Of a stretch of DNA of 64,000 nucleotides, positions 42,294 to 50,628 are shown in pieces; the first letter of the stretch is position 1, and every line of letters begins with the position of its first letter. The stretch lies in assembly GCF_042658845.1 (NCBI RefSeq), contig NZ_JBHSRI010000003.1:1-64000 (forward strand), read 5' to 3'. The notes beneath the pieces were generated by a model that was not told the DNA's origin, did no database searches, and saw only the letters and a program-made list of their open reading frames with translations. The translations under genes were made by a program, and so were the position numbers. This DNA comes from Paenisporosarcina macmurdoensis (GTDB taxonomy: Bacteria > Bacillota > Bacilli > Bacillales_A > Planococcaceae).

Positions 42294-42839
42294 TCAATAG
42301 TCATTTTCTAGAATTGCATAGATGAAGTGATCTTCCCACTCTCCATTAATGAAAAGTAGTTGTCGAAGTAAGCCCTCCTGTAGCAAATTCGCTTTTTCTA
42401 AAACACGAATCGACCCAATATTACGTGGAGATACATAGGCTTCTATTCGATGCAAACCAACAACTTCCATTCCATATTTAACAACAAGTTTGACCGCTTC
42501 TGTACCAATCCCTTTACCAATGTTCATTTCATCTATGGAATAGCCTATAAATGAACTAGAAAAAGGAAGTCTTTTAATACCATACATGGAAATGTGACCC
42601 ACTAAGTAATTTGTTTTTATATCATATATACCAAAGCTAAATTCACGTTGATTTTTCATATGATGTAATGATTCCAATATTTTTTCTCGTTGAACAGCTG
42701 CTGTAAAATAAGAATCTTGGTGTCTCGGTTCAAAAACAGACCAGTAAAATCGATTTTTCGTCACAAGATGAGCCAATTCAGCAGCATCATGTTCACGTAA
42801 GGTTCGTAAAAAACAAGTTTGACCTTCAAGTAAAATCAT
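42294..42839 (-). CDS. GNAT family N-acetyltransferase (RimJ/RimL-like)
   Basis: The 181-residue acetyl-CoA-dependent transferase has the pattern of the RimL/YdaF branch: N-terminal LRTLREHDAAELAHLV, central YLVGHISMYGI, CoA-loop region MNIGKGIGTEAVKLVVKYG, and the C-terminal HRIEAYVSPRNIGSIRVLEKA. It may acetylate ribosomal protein N-termini or a small amine. It starts 4 bp after the pepF stop and so is in the pepF operon. Confidence 0.88.
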   Translation of the reverse strand: MILLEGQTCFLRTLREHDAAELAHLVTKNRFYWSVFEPRHQDSYFTAAVQREKILESLHHMKNQREFSFGIYDIKTNYLVGHISMYGIKRLPFSSSFIGYSIDEMNIGKGIGTEAVKLVVKYGMEVVGLHRIEAYVSPRNIGSIRVLEKANLLQEGLLRQLLFINGEWEDHFIYAILENDY

Positions 42840-42843
42840 AAAG

Positions 42844-44646
42844 TCACCCTTTAGATGAAGTTAATTCAAGAAACTCTTCCACATCTTTAATACATAGTGC
42901 AATTCCTTTTTCCCAGAAAGCGTGTTGTGTGATGTCTTCACCCAAATGTTTCATAGCTAAATCTTCAACAGACATGATAGCCGTATCTTGAAGTAATGCA
43001 ATATACTTCTCTTCAAAGCTACTTCCTTCTTCAATTGCTTTTGCATAAATACTTAAGCTGAATAAATAACCAAACGTGTACGGGAAGTTATAAAATGGTA
43101 CTCGTGAAATATAGAAATGAAGTTTAGATGCCCAAAAGTGAGGATGCACTTCACCTAGTCCATCGCCGAATGCTTCACGTTGTGCTTCCTCCATTAGTGT
43201 ATTTAAACGGCTAGCTGCAACGATTCCTTTTTTACGTTCTTCATAGAAACGGGTTTCAAATAAGAAACGAGCATGGATATTCATAAAGAATGCTACACTG
43301 CGTTGAATTTTATCTTCTAGTAACGCTAATTTCTCATCAGCTGATGTCGCTTCTTTTACAGCGGCATCCGCAACAATCATTTCTGCAAAAGTTGAAGCTG
43401 TTTCAGCAACTCCCATTGCATATTGACGATTCATCCAGTGTACAGGTCGAAGTACATGCGAATGGAAAGCATGGCCAAGTTCATGAGCAAGTGTTGCAAC
43501 ATTAGACATTGTTCCACTATACGTCATGAATATTCGAGATTGCTCTGACAATGGCATGCCCGTACAGAATCCACCAGGACGTTTATTCGGACGATCTTCA
43601 GCTTCAATCCACTCATCTTCAAATGCTTTGCGCGAGAATTTCTCAAGTTCTGGACCGAATTTGCCAAACTGTTTCAAAATAAATTCCGCGCCTTCTTGAT
43701 ACGAAACTTTTTCTGTAGATTCAGTAACAGGTGCATCTAAATCGTACCAATGCATCGCGTCTGCACCAACTAACTCCGACTTACGCTTTAAATATTTTAC
43801 AAAAGGTGCTTTATGAGCACTAATTGCTCCCCACATAGCGTCTAATGTTTCTTGCTTCATACGATTCATATCCAGTGGTTCTTTTAATACTGAATCCCAG
43901 CCGCGTTTTTTATACACCGCTAATCGGAAACCAGCCATATGATTTAGTGTTTTTGCAAAGAACTCTTCTTTGTCTGTCCAAGCTTGTTCAAGTGTTTCAA
44001 ACGATTCTTTACGAACTGATGGATCTGAATGAGAACTTAAGTTACTCGCTTGCCCAACAGAAAACTCTTTTTCTTCTCCATCAACTGTGACACGAACTTT
44101 CACGTCACCAACTAATAAATCATATAGTTGACTCCATCCATGATAACCATCCACGCCAAGTGCCGTGATCATGTCTTCTTCTTTTTCTGACAGCAATTCT
44201 TTTGCTTCATCTCGCCATTCATTTAACACGAAAGCAAATTCTTTTAATCGATTATCTTGCATCAACGTAGCCCACACACTGTCTTCTGTTCTAGACAGTT
44301 GTTGTTGTACAACTAACATGGACGAAGAAAATCGAGCTCCTAATGAACCGATTTCACCTTGTAGTAAGGTTGCTTGTTTGTCTGTTGTATCTTGAGCTAA
44401 ATAGCATCCAACGACAGCTCCAGCTTGTGATAAGTTTTCTGCTACTTGTTTCGTTTCTTCTATAATTAATACGATTTTATCTGCGTCTGATTCATTTTTT
44501 GGTACCTCAAAAGTTGATAATGTTTGTTCAAATAAATCTAATTTAACGTTTAAAGCATTTAAATGTTCGCGAAGCTCAGGAGATGAACTTCCCCCTTTAA
44601 AAAATACATCTAAATCCCATACTTCTGCATATGTTTTGGTAGTCAA
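42844..44646 (-). CDS. pepF: Oligoendopeptidase F family M3 metallopeptidase
   Basis: The 600-residue cytoplasmic zinc peptidase cleaves medium-length peptides. The zinc motif LAHELGHAFHSHVL (HExxH) and the downstream Glu in ETASTFAEMIV are intact, with the N-terminal helical lid domain full length. The start is taken as TTG 44646, 8 nt after GGGGG; ATGs at 44661 and 44652 overlap that site and are alternatives. A GNAT gene follows at 4 bp. Confidence 0.92.
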   Translation of the reverse strand: MTTKTYAEVWDLDVFFKGGSSSPELREHLNALNVKLDLFEQTLSTFEVPKNESDADKIVLIIEETKQVAENLSQAGAVVGCYLAQDTTDKQATLLQGEIGSLGARFSSSMLVVQQQLSRTEDSVWATLMQDNRLKEFAFVLNEWRDEAKELLSEKEEDMITALGVDGYHGWSQLYDLLVGDVKVRVTVDGEEKEFSVGQASNLSSHSDPSVRKESFETLEQAWTDKEEFFAKTLNHMAGFRLAVYKKRGWDSVLKEPLDMNRMKQETLDAMWGAISAHKAPFVKYLKRKSELVGADAMHWYDLDAPVTESTEKVSYQEGAEFILKQFGKFGPELEKFSRKAFEDEWIEAEDRPNKRPGGFCTGMPLSEQSRIFMTYSGTMSNVATLAHELGHAFHSHVLRPVHWMNRQYAMGVAETASTFAEMIVADAAVKEATSADEKLALLEDKIQRSVAFFMNIHARFLFETRFYEERKKGIVAASRLNTLMEEAQREAFGDGLGEVHPHFWASKLHFYISRVPFYNFPYTFGYLFSLSIYAKAIEEGSSFEEKYIALLQDTAIMSVEDLAMKHLGEDITQHAFWEKGIALCIKDVEEFLELTSSKG

Positions 44647-44698
44647 TCTCATTTCCCCCATGTCTTTCTAAATTTTCCGAAAATACTACATAATTATA

Positions 44699-45475
44699 TC
44701 ATGCTTCTTCGCCTTGCGAAACATCGGGTTGTGGATTAATAACAGGAATGCCTTTTTCTTTGCACACTTGCATAATATGTTCTAGAATGCTTTTTAAAAC
44801 AATGACACGTGCATTTTTCTTATCATTTGCTTCAATTACTATCCAAGGTGCATGTTCAGTATGTGTCTTTTTGAACATGTCTTCTGCAGCACTAACATAG
44901 TTTGCCCATTTATCACGGTTTCTCCAATCATCATCGGTTAATTTCCATTGTTTGTAGGGGTCTTCTCGGCGCTCTTCAAAACGTTTCAATTGCTCTTCTT
45001 TTGTAATGTGTAACCAGCATTTCACCACAATGTATGATTCATCCGTCAATGATTTTTCAAAGTCATTAATTTCTTTGAAAGCACGCTTCCATTGTGGCTT
45101 TGTAGCAAATCCCTCGATCCGTTCTACTAATACTCGTCCATACCAAGAACGATCAAAGATACCAATTTGACCGTGCTGAGGAAGCTTTCGCCAAAAACGT
45201 TGTAAGTAATGGTGCCTTAATTCATGTGGGTGTGGGGCTGAAATTGGGTGAACGACAAGACCTCGCGGGTCCAATCTCTCTGTTACTCTTTTAATTGCTC
45301 CCCCTTTCCCTGCTGCATCCATGCCTTCGAAAACAAGCACTAATCCCACTTTTTGGTTGAATAAATGTTGCTGAACGTTTAACATGTCGTATTGGAGCTG
45401 TTTTAATTCTTTTTTGTATTTTTTGTTATCTTCGTATGGTTTTTCCATGCGTAATTCACTTAATTGAACATTCAT
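44699..45475 (-). CDS. Polyphosphate kinase 2 family protein
   Basis: The 258-residue P-loop kinase has Walker A FEGMDAAGKGGAIKR and Walker B/lid region IFDRSWYGRVLVERIEG, followed by the PPK2 signature EERREDPYKQWKLTDDDW. Such enzymes phosphorylate nucleoside mono- or diphosphates from polyphosphate; which class cannot be fixed here. It lies 52 bp upstream of pepF in the same direction. Confidence 0.9.
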   Translation of the reverse strand: MNVQLSELRMEKPYEDNKKYKKELKQLQYDMLNVQQHLFNQKVGLVLVFEGMDAAGKGGAIKRVTERLDPRGLVVHPISAPHPHELRHHYLQRFWRKLPQHGQIGIFDRSWYGRVLVERIEGFATKPQWKRAFKEINDFEKSLTDESYIVVKCWLHITKEEQLKRFEERREDPYKQWKLTDDDWRNRDKWANYVSAAEDMFKKTHTEHAPWIVIEANDKKNARVIVLKSILEHIMQVCKEKGIPVINPQPDVSQGEEA

Positions 45476-45582
45476 CTTAAACCCTCCATTCGTTTATATG
45501 TTATTTTACAGAAATTTTTGGTAAATAGGTATTTGTTGTTACTGTGGCATGACGTTATACTAAAGTATGGGAGGTGAACGCT

Positions 45583-46338
45583 ATGGGTCGTTTCGCACTT
45601 ATGGTCATTGCTTTGACTAGTGTGATTGTTATTAATGCATTAGCTAATATTTTGCCTTTAAATAATCAAACTACAGGTGAAATTTCCAATCGTCTTCCAG
45701 TTTTATTTACACCAGCTGGATATGTATTCTCGATTTGGTCTGTCATATACGTATTGTTAATCGTTTGGCTAGTTGGCATGTGGAAAAAAAGTAAACAAGA
45801 TGATGCTGCCTATTTAAAGCGCTCAACTCTGTTTATCATTAGTTGTATTTTGAATATAACATGGATTTACTTGTGGCATTATGAAGAATTTTTATTAACA
45901 GTCGTAGTTATGATTGGATTTCTTATTACACTTATCCTTTTATACAAAACATATTCAGTATCAGATAACCACATCACGAGTCGTCTGCCCATTTCCATCT
46001 ATTTAGGATGGATCAGTGTCGCAACAATTGCTAATATTAGTTATGTTCTAACCTATTATGAATGGGATGGCTGGGGATTAAGTGATCCCTTATGGGCAGT
46101 CATAATGATGACAATCGGTGCAGCACTTGCACTACACATTCGTTACCATCATTTTGATATCGCCTATGTGCTCGTCTTTATTTGGGCTTTTGTTGGTATA
46201 GCCGTTCGCAATGGCTTTGATGAACTACTTGTCTCAACAGCTGCTCTTTTTTTAAGTGCCGTTATGCTTGCAGGCATTATATTTATGAAGAAATCAATGC
46301 GCAATTCTAGCTCATCACCAAAAAGCGTACAAGGTTAA
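45583..46338 (+). CDS. TspO/MBR-related membrane protein YtaB
   Basis: The 251-residue protein has about six to seven membrane helices. The opening ANILPLNNQTTGEISNRLP and FTPAGYVFSIWSVIYVLL match the YtaB branch of the tryptophan-rich sensory (TspO/MBR) superfamily as I remember it. Ligand unknown; relatives bind porphyrins. ATG 45583 follows GGAGGTG by 6 nt. It is divergent from the PPK2 gene and followed by repeats. Confidence 0.82.
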   Translation: MGRFALMVIALTSVIVINALANILPLNNQTTGEISNRLPVLFTPAGYVFSIWSVIYVLLIVWLVGMWKKSKQDDAAYLKRSTLFIISCILNITWIYLWHYEEFLLTVVVMIGFLITLILLYKTYSVSDNHITSRLPISIYLGWISVATIANISYVLTYYEWDGWGLSDPLWAVIMMTIGAALALHIRYHHFDIAYVLVFIWAFVGIAVRNGFDELLVSTAALFLSAVMLAGIIFMKKSMRNSSSSPKSVQG

Positions 46339-46360
46339 TCATTCACTACTATTTAATTAA

Positions 46361-46775
46361 GAAAAACCGTGCAAAGTGCGACAGGTACTTTTAAGAAGTG
46401 TAACCATAGTAGCCTGTTAATTTTCGCTACGGTGGACGCTTTTCGCGGGCATGGCTTCAGTCTCCTCGTCACTGCAAAAACATGTGCTCCTGCGGTTACT
46501 CGTCGCAAAGATATCGGACGAATCACAGTTCGTCCAATATCTTTCCAGCGGGATCAGCGGGTCAGGTGAGACCCCGCAGATCGCGAAGTGACCGAGGAGG
46601 CTCACCGACCGCCCCGCGGAAAGCGTCCGCCTGTTTCTGCATCGCTACGCTAGCTTCGAAACATGAAAGGGCGTTGAAACGGAAATCAACAATAGTAATG
46701 AATCATCTTTTTGACCAAAGGACCTGAAACACTGGGTTTATGGAATTAAAATTATATACTTTCTTATCTTCTAAG
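46361..46775. repeat. Palindromic intergenic repeat, long copy with shared flanks
   Basis: The core 46415-46690 has inverted ends: left GTTAATTTTCG..GGTGGACGCTTTTCGCGGGC, right CCCGCGGAAAGCGTCCGCC..GGAAATCAAC. It contains the hairpin AAAGATATCGGACGAA (46507-46522) / TTCGTCCAATATCTTT (46529-46544), present in opposite orientation in the 19.1-kb copy. Flanks on both sides are shared with 54009-54334. No coding frame is credible. Confidence 0.85.
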
Positions 46776-46936
46776 AAAAAGCGGAAAGCGCCTTCTAGCT
46801 CGACACTGGCGCTAGAAAGATGAAAAGTGAAATCGTCTTTCTGACCCCATTAAGGTGCCCCGCGAGCTGGCGCTTGGGGCTAGACATAGCTACGCCAAGT
46901 TAAAAGGTGTAGCTTGAAAAATCTTATACTTTCTAA
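46776..46936. repeat. Second intergenic repeat family, copy 1
   Basis: AAAAAGCGGAAAGCGCC..TAGCTCGACACTGGCGC..GCGAGCTGGCGC..GCTAGACATAGCT..GGTGTAGCTTGAAAAA. About 160 bp with internal inverted repeats (GCGCC..GGCGC, AGCTC..GAGCT). Copy 2 is at 56550-56720. Confidence 0.75.
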
Positions 46937-46942
46937 TATTTT

Positions 46943-46982
46943 TAAAAAACACCAACTGCGCAATCGCTCAGTTGGTGTTTTC
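46943..46982 (-). terminator. Terminator of map
   Basis: AACACCAACTG / CAGTTGGTGTT stem with A run left (minus-strand U tract), ending 3 bp before the map stop codon. Confidence 0.88.
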
Positions 46983-46985
46983 GTG

Positions 46986-47735
46986 TTAATTGATTTTTGT
47001 AATTAAAATGGGTTCGCCTTTTGTGACGATGACTGTATGCTCAATTTGTGCGACCAGAGATTTGTCTGGCGTTAAAAATGTCCAGCCGTCTCCAGATTCC
47101 ACGATATGTTCCGCTTTTTCAGAAATAAACGGCTCTACTGCTAAAACCATTCCTTCTTTCAAAATAGTTGGTTCCCAAGCATCATAATAATTCAGAATAT
47201 GTTGGGGCGCTTCATGAAGAGATTTACCAATCCCATGACCTGTTAAGTTCATGATGACTGTATAGCCATTAAGTTTAGCTTCGCGTTCAACAGCTTTACC
47301 GATTTGGTTTAAGCGTGCACCTGCTTTTACTTTTAACATCGCTCGATCAAAAGAGCTTTCTGCGACTTCACAAAGTTTTTCTATTTTCTTATGGCCTTCA
47401 CCAACAGCGAATGAAATGCCTGTATCTGCAAAATAGCCATTAAGAGATCCAGAAACATCAATGTTGACGAGGTCACCATCTTTTATTATGCGTGAACCTG
47501 GTATTCCGTGCGCAACTTCTTCGTTTACACTAATGCAAGTGAAACCAGGAAAATCATACTCCCCTTTAGGACCTGAGATTGCTCCTGTTTCTTCAAACAT
47601 ACGTCCGCCAAGTTCATCAATTTCTTTTGTTGTCACACCGGGTTTCGTTGCTGCACGCATTGCGTCGCGAATCTCAGCAACGATTCTGCCTATTGTTTTT
47701 AACGACTCAAAGTCTTCAGTTGTTTTTGCAATCAT
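46986..47735 (-). CDS. map: Methionine aminopeptidase, type I
   Basis: This 249-residue enzyme removes the initiator methionine from new proteins. The five metal ligands of the pita-bread fold are visible in VNIDVSGSLNGYFADTGI, TGHGIGKSLHEAP, LAVEPFIS and AQIEHTVIVT, and the substrate His in EEVAHGIPG. Length and sequence fit the B. subtilis YflG (MapB) form, a stand-alone gene, rather than the ribosomal-operon map. ATG 47735 follows GAAGGA; the frame goes back to a TTG at 47759. Confidence 0.93.
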   Translation of the reverse strand: MIAKTTEDFESLKTIGRIVAEIRDAMRAATKPGVTTKEIDELGGRMFEETGAISGPKGEYDFPGFTCISVNEEVAHGIPGSRIIKDGDLVNIDVSGSLNGYFADTGISFAVGEGHKKIEKLCEVAESSFDRAMLKVKAGARLNQIGKAVEREAKLNGYTVIMNLTGHGIGKSLHEAPQHILNYYDAWEPTILKEGMVLAVEPFISEKAEHIVESGDGWTFLTPDKSLVAQIEHTVIVTKGEPILITKIN

Positions 47736-47918
47736 ATTCTTAAAATCCTTCTTTCTCAAAATATATATCCCATACTATACCATAAGAAAAGATGCTTTCC
47801 CATATGCCAGGACCATTCTGAACATTCAGGAAATCAATCTACTAGGTTGATTTATTTTATATACATTTTAACTCTTGTCTTTTAAGAGTATTAGATGATT
47901 TTCAAACGCCAGAAGACG

Positions 47919-47973
47919 CTTTCCGACCATTCAAGTCAGTTTATGTCCACTTGTTATCAAATGTACATGATAG
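47919..47973. repeat. Decayed copy of the 21-bp spaced repeat
   Basis: TTCCGACCATTCAAGTCAG followed 20 bp later by ATGTCCACTTG and then AATGTACATGAT. These are the block A core, the block B core and the terminal ATGTACATGAT of the array at 27961-28322, in the same order. Confidence 0.6.
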
Positions 47974-47988
47974 CCAGTGAGCAACGCG

Positions 47989-48573
47989 TTACACCGTTTT
48001 ATTTGGTTCAAGTAATCGTGGGGCAGCTAAGAAAAGTAATGAGCACACGAAAGCACTCAATAGAAATACTGGGATCATGTAAGTTGCATTATAAATAGTC
48101 GAGTACATAAATACATTAGCATCTTCAGCATACATGCCAAAGAAGAAAATACCGGTTATAACATGAATAACATAACGCAAGAACGAACCAATAAATACAG
48201 CAGAAACAATCGTGACTATCAATTTTCCACGTTTATTCTGTTGTGCATATTTAAAGTATTGTGATCGCACCAATCCTGCGAATCCAACTACACCATAAGC
48301 AATTAAATAATCTAGAATGACTTGCATAACTACAAAATTAAATGACAACGGGGTCACTGATATTAATCCTGAAACAATTTGCAACAGGCCAACTAGCAAC
48401 CCAGTTATAACGCCGGCTAATGCCCCTCTGCGGAACGCCATTAAAACAATTGGAATCATCACTAAACTGACAGATCCCCCTTGCGGCATTTTAAAAGCAA
48501 CAAAATCCAATACAAACCCCAACGCAGCAAAAATCGCAATCTCTACTAGCAGTAAAACTTTTTGATTTCTCAT
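47989..48573 (-). CDS. thiT: Energy-coupling factor thiamine transporter S component ThiT
   Basis: The 194-residue protein has six membrane helices and acts with the shared ECF module (EcfA/A'/T, not in this window) to import thiamine. The N-terminal VEIAIFAALGFVLDFVAFKMPQGGSVSL and C-terminal substrate-side segment MYSTIYNATYMIP are ThiT-like. ATG 48573 follows GGAGGAAG. Assignment is supported by the TPP riboswitch directly upstream. Confidence 0.93.
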   Translation of the reverse strand: MRNQKVLLLVEIAIFAALGFVLDFVAFKMPQGGSVSLVMIPIVLMAFRRGALAGVITGLLVGLLQIVSGLISVTPLSFNFVVMQVILDYLIAYGVVGFAGLVRSQYFKYAQQNKRGKLIVTIVSAVFIGSFLRYVIHVITGIFFFGMYAEDANVFMYSTIYNATYMIPVFLLSAFVCSLLFLAAPRLLEPNKTV

Positions 48574-48631
48574 CTTTCTTCCTCCTTTTGCGATGTACTG
48601 CAAATCGCATGTCAGGGTGAAAAAAACCACA

Positions 48632-48666
48632 AAAAAACGACCTCAAGGACAGAGCCTGACGTCGTT
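48632..48666 (-). terminator. Riboswitch-controlled terminator before thiT
   Basis: Minus-strand AACGACGTC / GAGGTCGTT stem followed by TTTTTTTG, between the TPP aptamer and thiT. The anti-terminator partner is presumably the 3' part of the aptamer. Confidence 0.8.
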
Positions 48667-48680
48667 GGAGTCGGTTTCTA

Positions 48681-48770
48681 TCCACATCCCTGCGCAAGCA
48701 TTAACTTACAGGTTCTAAGGGTTAGAACTTTTCTCGTTCACTCTCAGCCATTACAGGCTCCCCTTGTGGT
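48681..48770 (-). ncRNA. TPP riboswitch (THI box)
   Basis: The minus-strand RNA starts ACCACAAGGGGAGCC, contains CTGAGAG (TPP-sensing loop), ACCCTTAGAACCTG and the closing GCGCAGGGATGTGG. These are the canonical conserved segments of the thiamine pyrophosphate aptamer in order, with P1 formed by CCACA/TGTGG. It would turn thiT off when TPP is abundant. Confidence 0.95.
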
Positions 48771-48801
48771 ACTTAACATCTAATTTTCATATTACGGGTT
48801 A

Positions 48802-48830
48802 ATTGTACAGAAAGTGGGGAAAAGAAGCAA
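48802..48830 (-). promoter_or_regulatory. Promoter of the riboswitch-thiT unit
   Basis: Minus strand TTGCTT (48825-48830), 17-bp spacer, TACAAT (48802-48807), about 30 bp upstream of the aptamer. Confidence 0.6.
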
Positions 48831-48847
48831 GAGGGTTCAGTAGTACT

Positions 48848-48876
48848 GTGACTTCTAGAGTCTCTATCAGTATACT
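48848..48876 (+). promoter_or_regulatory. Promoter of the M20 peptidase gene
   Basis: GTGACT (48848-48853), 17-bp spacer, TATACT (48871-48876), about 35 bp before the ATG. It is divergent from the thiT promoter. Confidence 0.5.
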
Positions 48877-48910
48877 GAGTATATAAAATTCAATAAGGAT
48901 GTGAAGGTAC

Positions 48911-49981
48911 ATGATCGAATTGTTGAAAAATTTAGTAGCAATTAAAAGTGATACTGAGGATGGTGCAAATGAGGCACTTCGCTTTTGTTCTACATGGTTG
49001 GATCGTCATGAAATCACACATGAAATTATAGAGAATGAAGGACGATTAATGATTCACGCAGAAATAGGACAAGGTCCAACTACCATCGTTTGGAATGGCC
49101 ATGTAGATGTAGTTCCTGGAAAAATCGAGCAATTTAATCCAGTTATTGATGGCGATCGCCTTTATGGTCGTGGATCAGCGGATATGAAAGCTGGCGTTGC
49201 AGCAATGATGGAAGCTTTTCGTCGCATTTCTTCAGCTAAAGAACAATTAAAACAGCGGATTGTTTTGCATATTGTAACGGATGAAGAAACAGGTGGAAGA
49301 AAAACATCAGGTCATCTCGTTGAGATTGGACGCTCGGGTGATTTTGTCATATGTGGAGAGCCCACACGTTTAAAACTAAGTGTGCAATCTAAAGGAATTT
49401 TACATGCTACTGTAACACTTTTCGGAAAGGCAGCACATGGATCCCGTCCTTGGGAAGGTACGAATGCTATTGAAGCTTCTTATGTGTTCCATGAGAAGTT
49501 AAAAACATTGCCATTCACTAAAGCAAGCAATGAATATTATGAATATCCTTCAATCAATTTGGCTAAAATTCAAGCAGGTGACCGTTATAATGTTGTACCA
49601 GATCAATGTGAAGTCAATTACGATATCCGTTTTGTACCAGGTCAAAATTGGGAAGATATTATCGAAGAAATGACGGAGCTTGCCCAATCAATTAATCCTA
49701 AAAATATCGTGAAACCTGGAGGTAAAACACCAGCAATTACGACAACTGAAGATAATCCTTTTGTTCAATCACTTGCAGTTGTAACAGCTGAAGTAACACA
49801 AAAAGATGCCGTGTTATTTGGACAGCATGGAGCCGCAGATACTCGCTATTATGCGAAGACGGGTGCTGGTGCTATTGAATTCGGCCCAAGTGGTGACGAT
49901 TGGCACGGTCCTGGCGAATACGTGTTACTATCCTCTGTGGAACAATATGCAGATATTCTAACAAAACATGCATTAAGATGA
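48911..49981 (+). CDS. M20 family metallopeptidase (ArgE/DapE-like)
   Basis: The 356-residue di-zinc hydrolase has metal ligands in WNGHVDVVPG, GRGSADMKAG and TDEETGG (catalytic Glu) and near the C-terminus FGPSGDDWHGPGEYV. The central dimerisation domain begins around ILHATVTLFGKAAHGSRPW. Members deacylate acetylornithine, succinyl-DAP or dipeptides; the substrate is not deducible without relatives. AAGGATGTGAAGG precedes the ATG. Confidence 0.9.
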   Translation: MIELLKNLVAIKSDTEDGANEALRFCSTWLDRHEITHEIIENEGRLMIHAEIGQGPTTIVWNGHVDVVPGKIEQFNPVIDGDRLYGRGSADMKAGVAAMMEAFRRISSAKEQLKQRIVLHIVTDEETGGRKTSGHLVEIGRSGDFVICGEPTRLKLSVQSKGILHATVTLFGKAAHGSRPWEGTNAIEASYVFHEKLKTLPFTKASNEYYEYPSINLAKIQAGDRYNVVPDQCEVNYDIRFVPGQNWEDIIEEMTELAQSINPKNIVKPGGKTPAITTTEDNPFVQSLAVVTAEVTQKDAVLFGQHGAADTRYYAKTGAGAIEFGPSGDDWHGPGEYVLLSSVEQYADILTKHALR

Positions 49982-50038
49982 AACCATTTGCATGGTGCAC
50001 CGTATTAGTAGGTACTATCGTTTAGAGGAGGAGTAATT

Positions 50039-50401
50039 TTGGATAATCGCCGTGTATTATCCGCTTTATGTTATTTCAGTGTTTTATTTGCTCCATTTTT
50101 ATTACCACTAATTGTGTACTTTATTTCACCTGATACTTTAGTAAAGCACCATGCAAAACGGTCTTTTTTATCACATTTGATTCCCGTCGCTTTAGGCGTT
50201 ATAGGGTTTATTGTTTTAATGGTTAGTTCAGTAACCATGTATAGTACTATGGATTATTCGATTGCACCAACTGCGACTTCCTCTTTTGATTTCATGTCTG
50301 CAGGCATTCCTATATTGTTTATGTTGTTATATGGGATTTTGTCGATTGCTGTATTGATTTGGAACATTGTTCAAGGAATTAAAGTAATACAAGAGGTTTA
50401 G
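50039..50401 (+). CDS. DUF4870-type small membrane protein
   Basis: The 120-residue protein has three hydrophobic segments and the DUF4870 pattern: RVLSALCYFSVLFAPFLLPLIVYF, VKHHAKRSFLSHL and the final IWNIVQGIKVIQE. Function unknown. The start is TTG at 50039 directly behind AGAGGAGGAG. It lies 57 bp after the M20 gene. Confidence 0.78.
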   Translation: MDNRRVLSALCYFSVLFAPFLLPLIVYFISPDTLVKHHAKRSFLSHLIPVALGVIGFIVLMVSSVTMYSTMDYSIAPTATSSFDFMSAGIPILFMLLYGILSIAVLIWNIVQGIKVIQEV

Positions 50402-50456
50402 TAATTCTTACTTTCGGGAAATACACCACTATACAATAGTGATAGGAGCGATATAT

Positions 50457-50591
50457 ATGAAAATAGGTAACTTAGTTAAAACAGCTATAAAATTTGCACC
50501 AATCATTATTCCAATCGTGAAAAAAGTAATGGATAAGAAGAAAAATACGACAACTACTACTACTACAAACACCACATATCAAAACAAATAA
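50457..50591 (+). CDS. Small cationic protein of 44 residues
   Basis: Reads MKIGNLVKTAIKFAPIIIPI then VKKVMDKKKN, seven Thr in a row, and a short Asn/Thr tail. The first 20 residues form an amphipathic to hydrophobic helix and the middle is strongly basic. TAGGAG lies about 10 nt before ATG and a terminator follows at once, so expression is plausible. I do not recognise a named family; similar short FAPIIxPIVKK proteins occur in Bacillales as unannotated genes (memory, uncertain). Confidence 0.6.
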   Translation: MKIGNLVKTAIKFAPIIIPIVKKVMDKKKNTTTTTTTNTTYQNK

Positions 50592-50628
50592 AAAGTTGGA
50601 ACTCATTCATTTGAGTTCCAACTTTTTA
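50590..50628. terminator. Bidirectional terminator (small gene and GDSL gene)
   Basis: AAAAAGTTGGAACTCA / TGAGTTCCAACTTTTT perfect stem with A run left and T run right, between convergent genes. Confidence 0.9.

Noticed and set aside
46369..46727. Open frames of 62-81 codons on both strands
   Set aside because: They lie wholly in the palindromic repeat, where GC-rich inverted sequence keeps frames open by chance.
47461..47850. 129-codon plus-strand frame
   Set aside because: Antisense to map and lacking any start signal.
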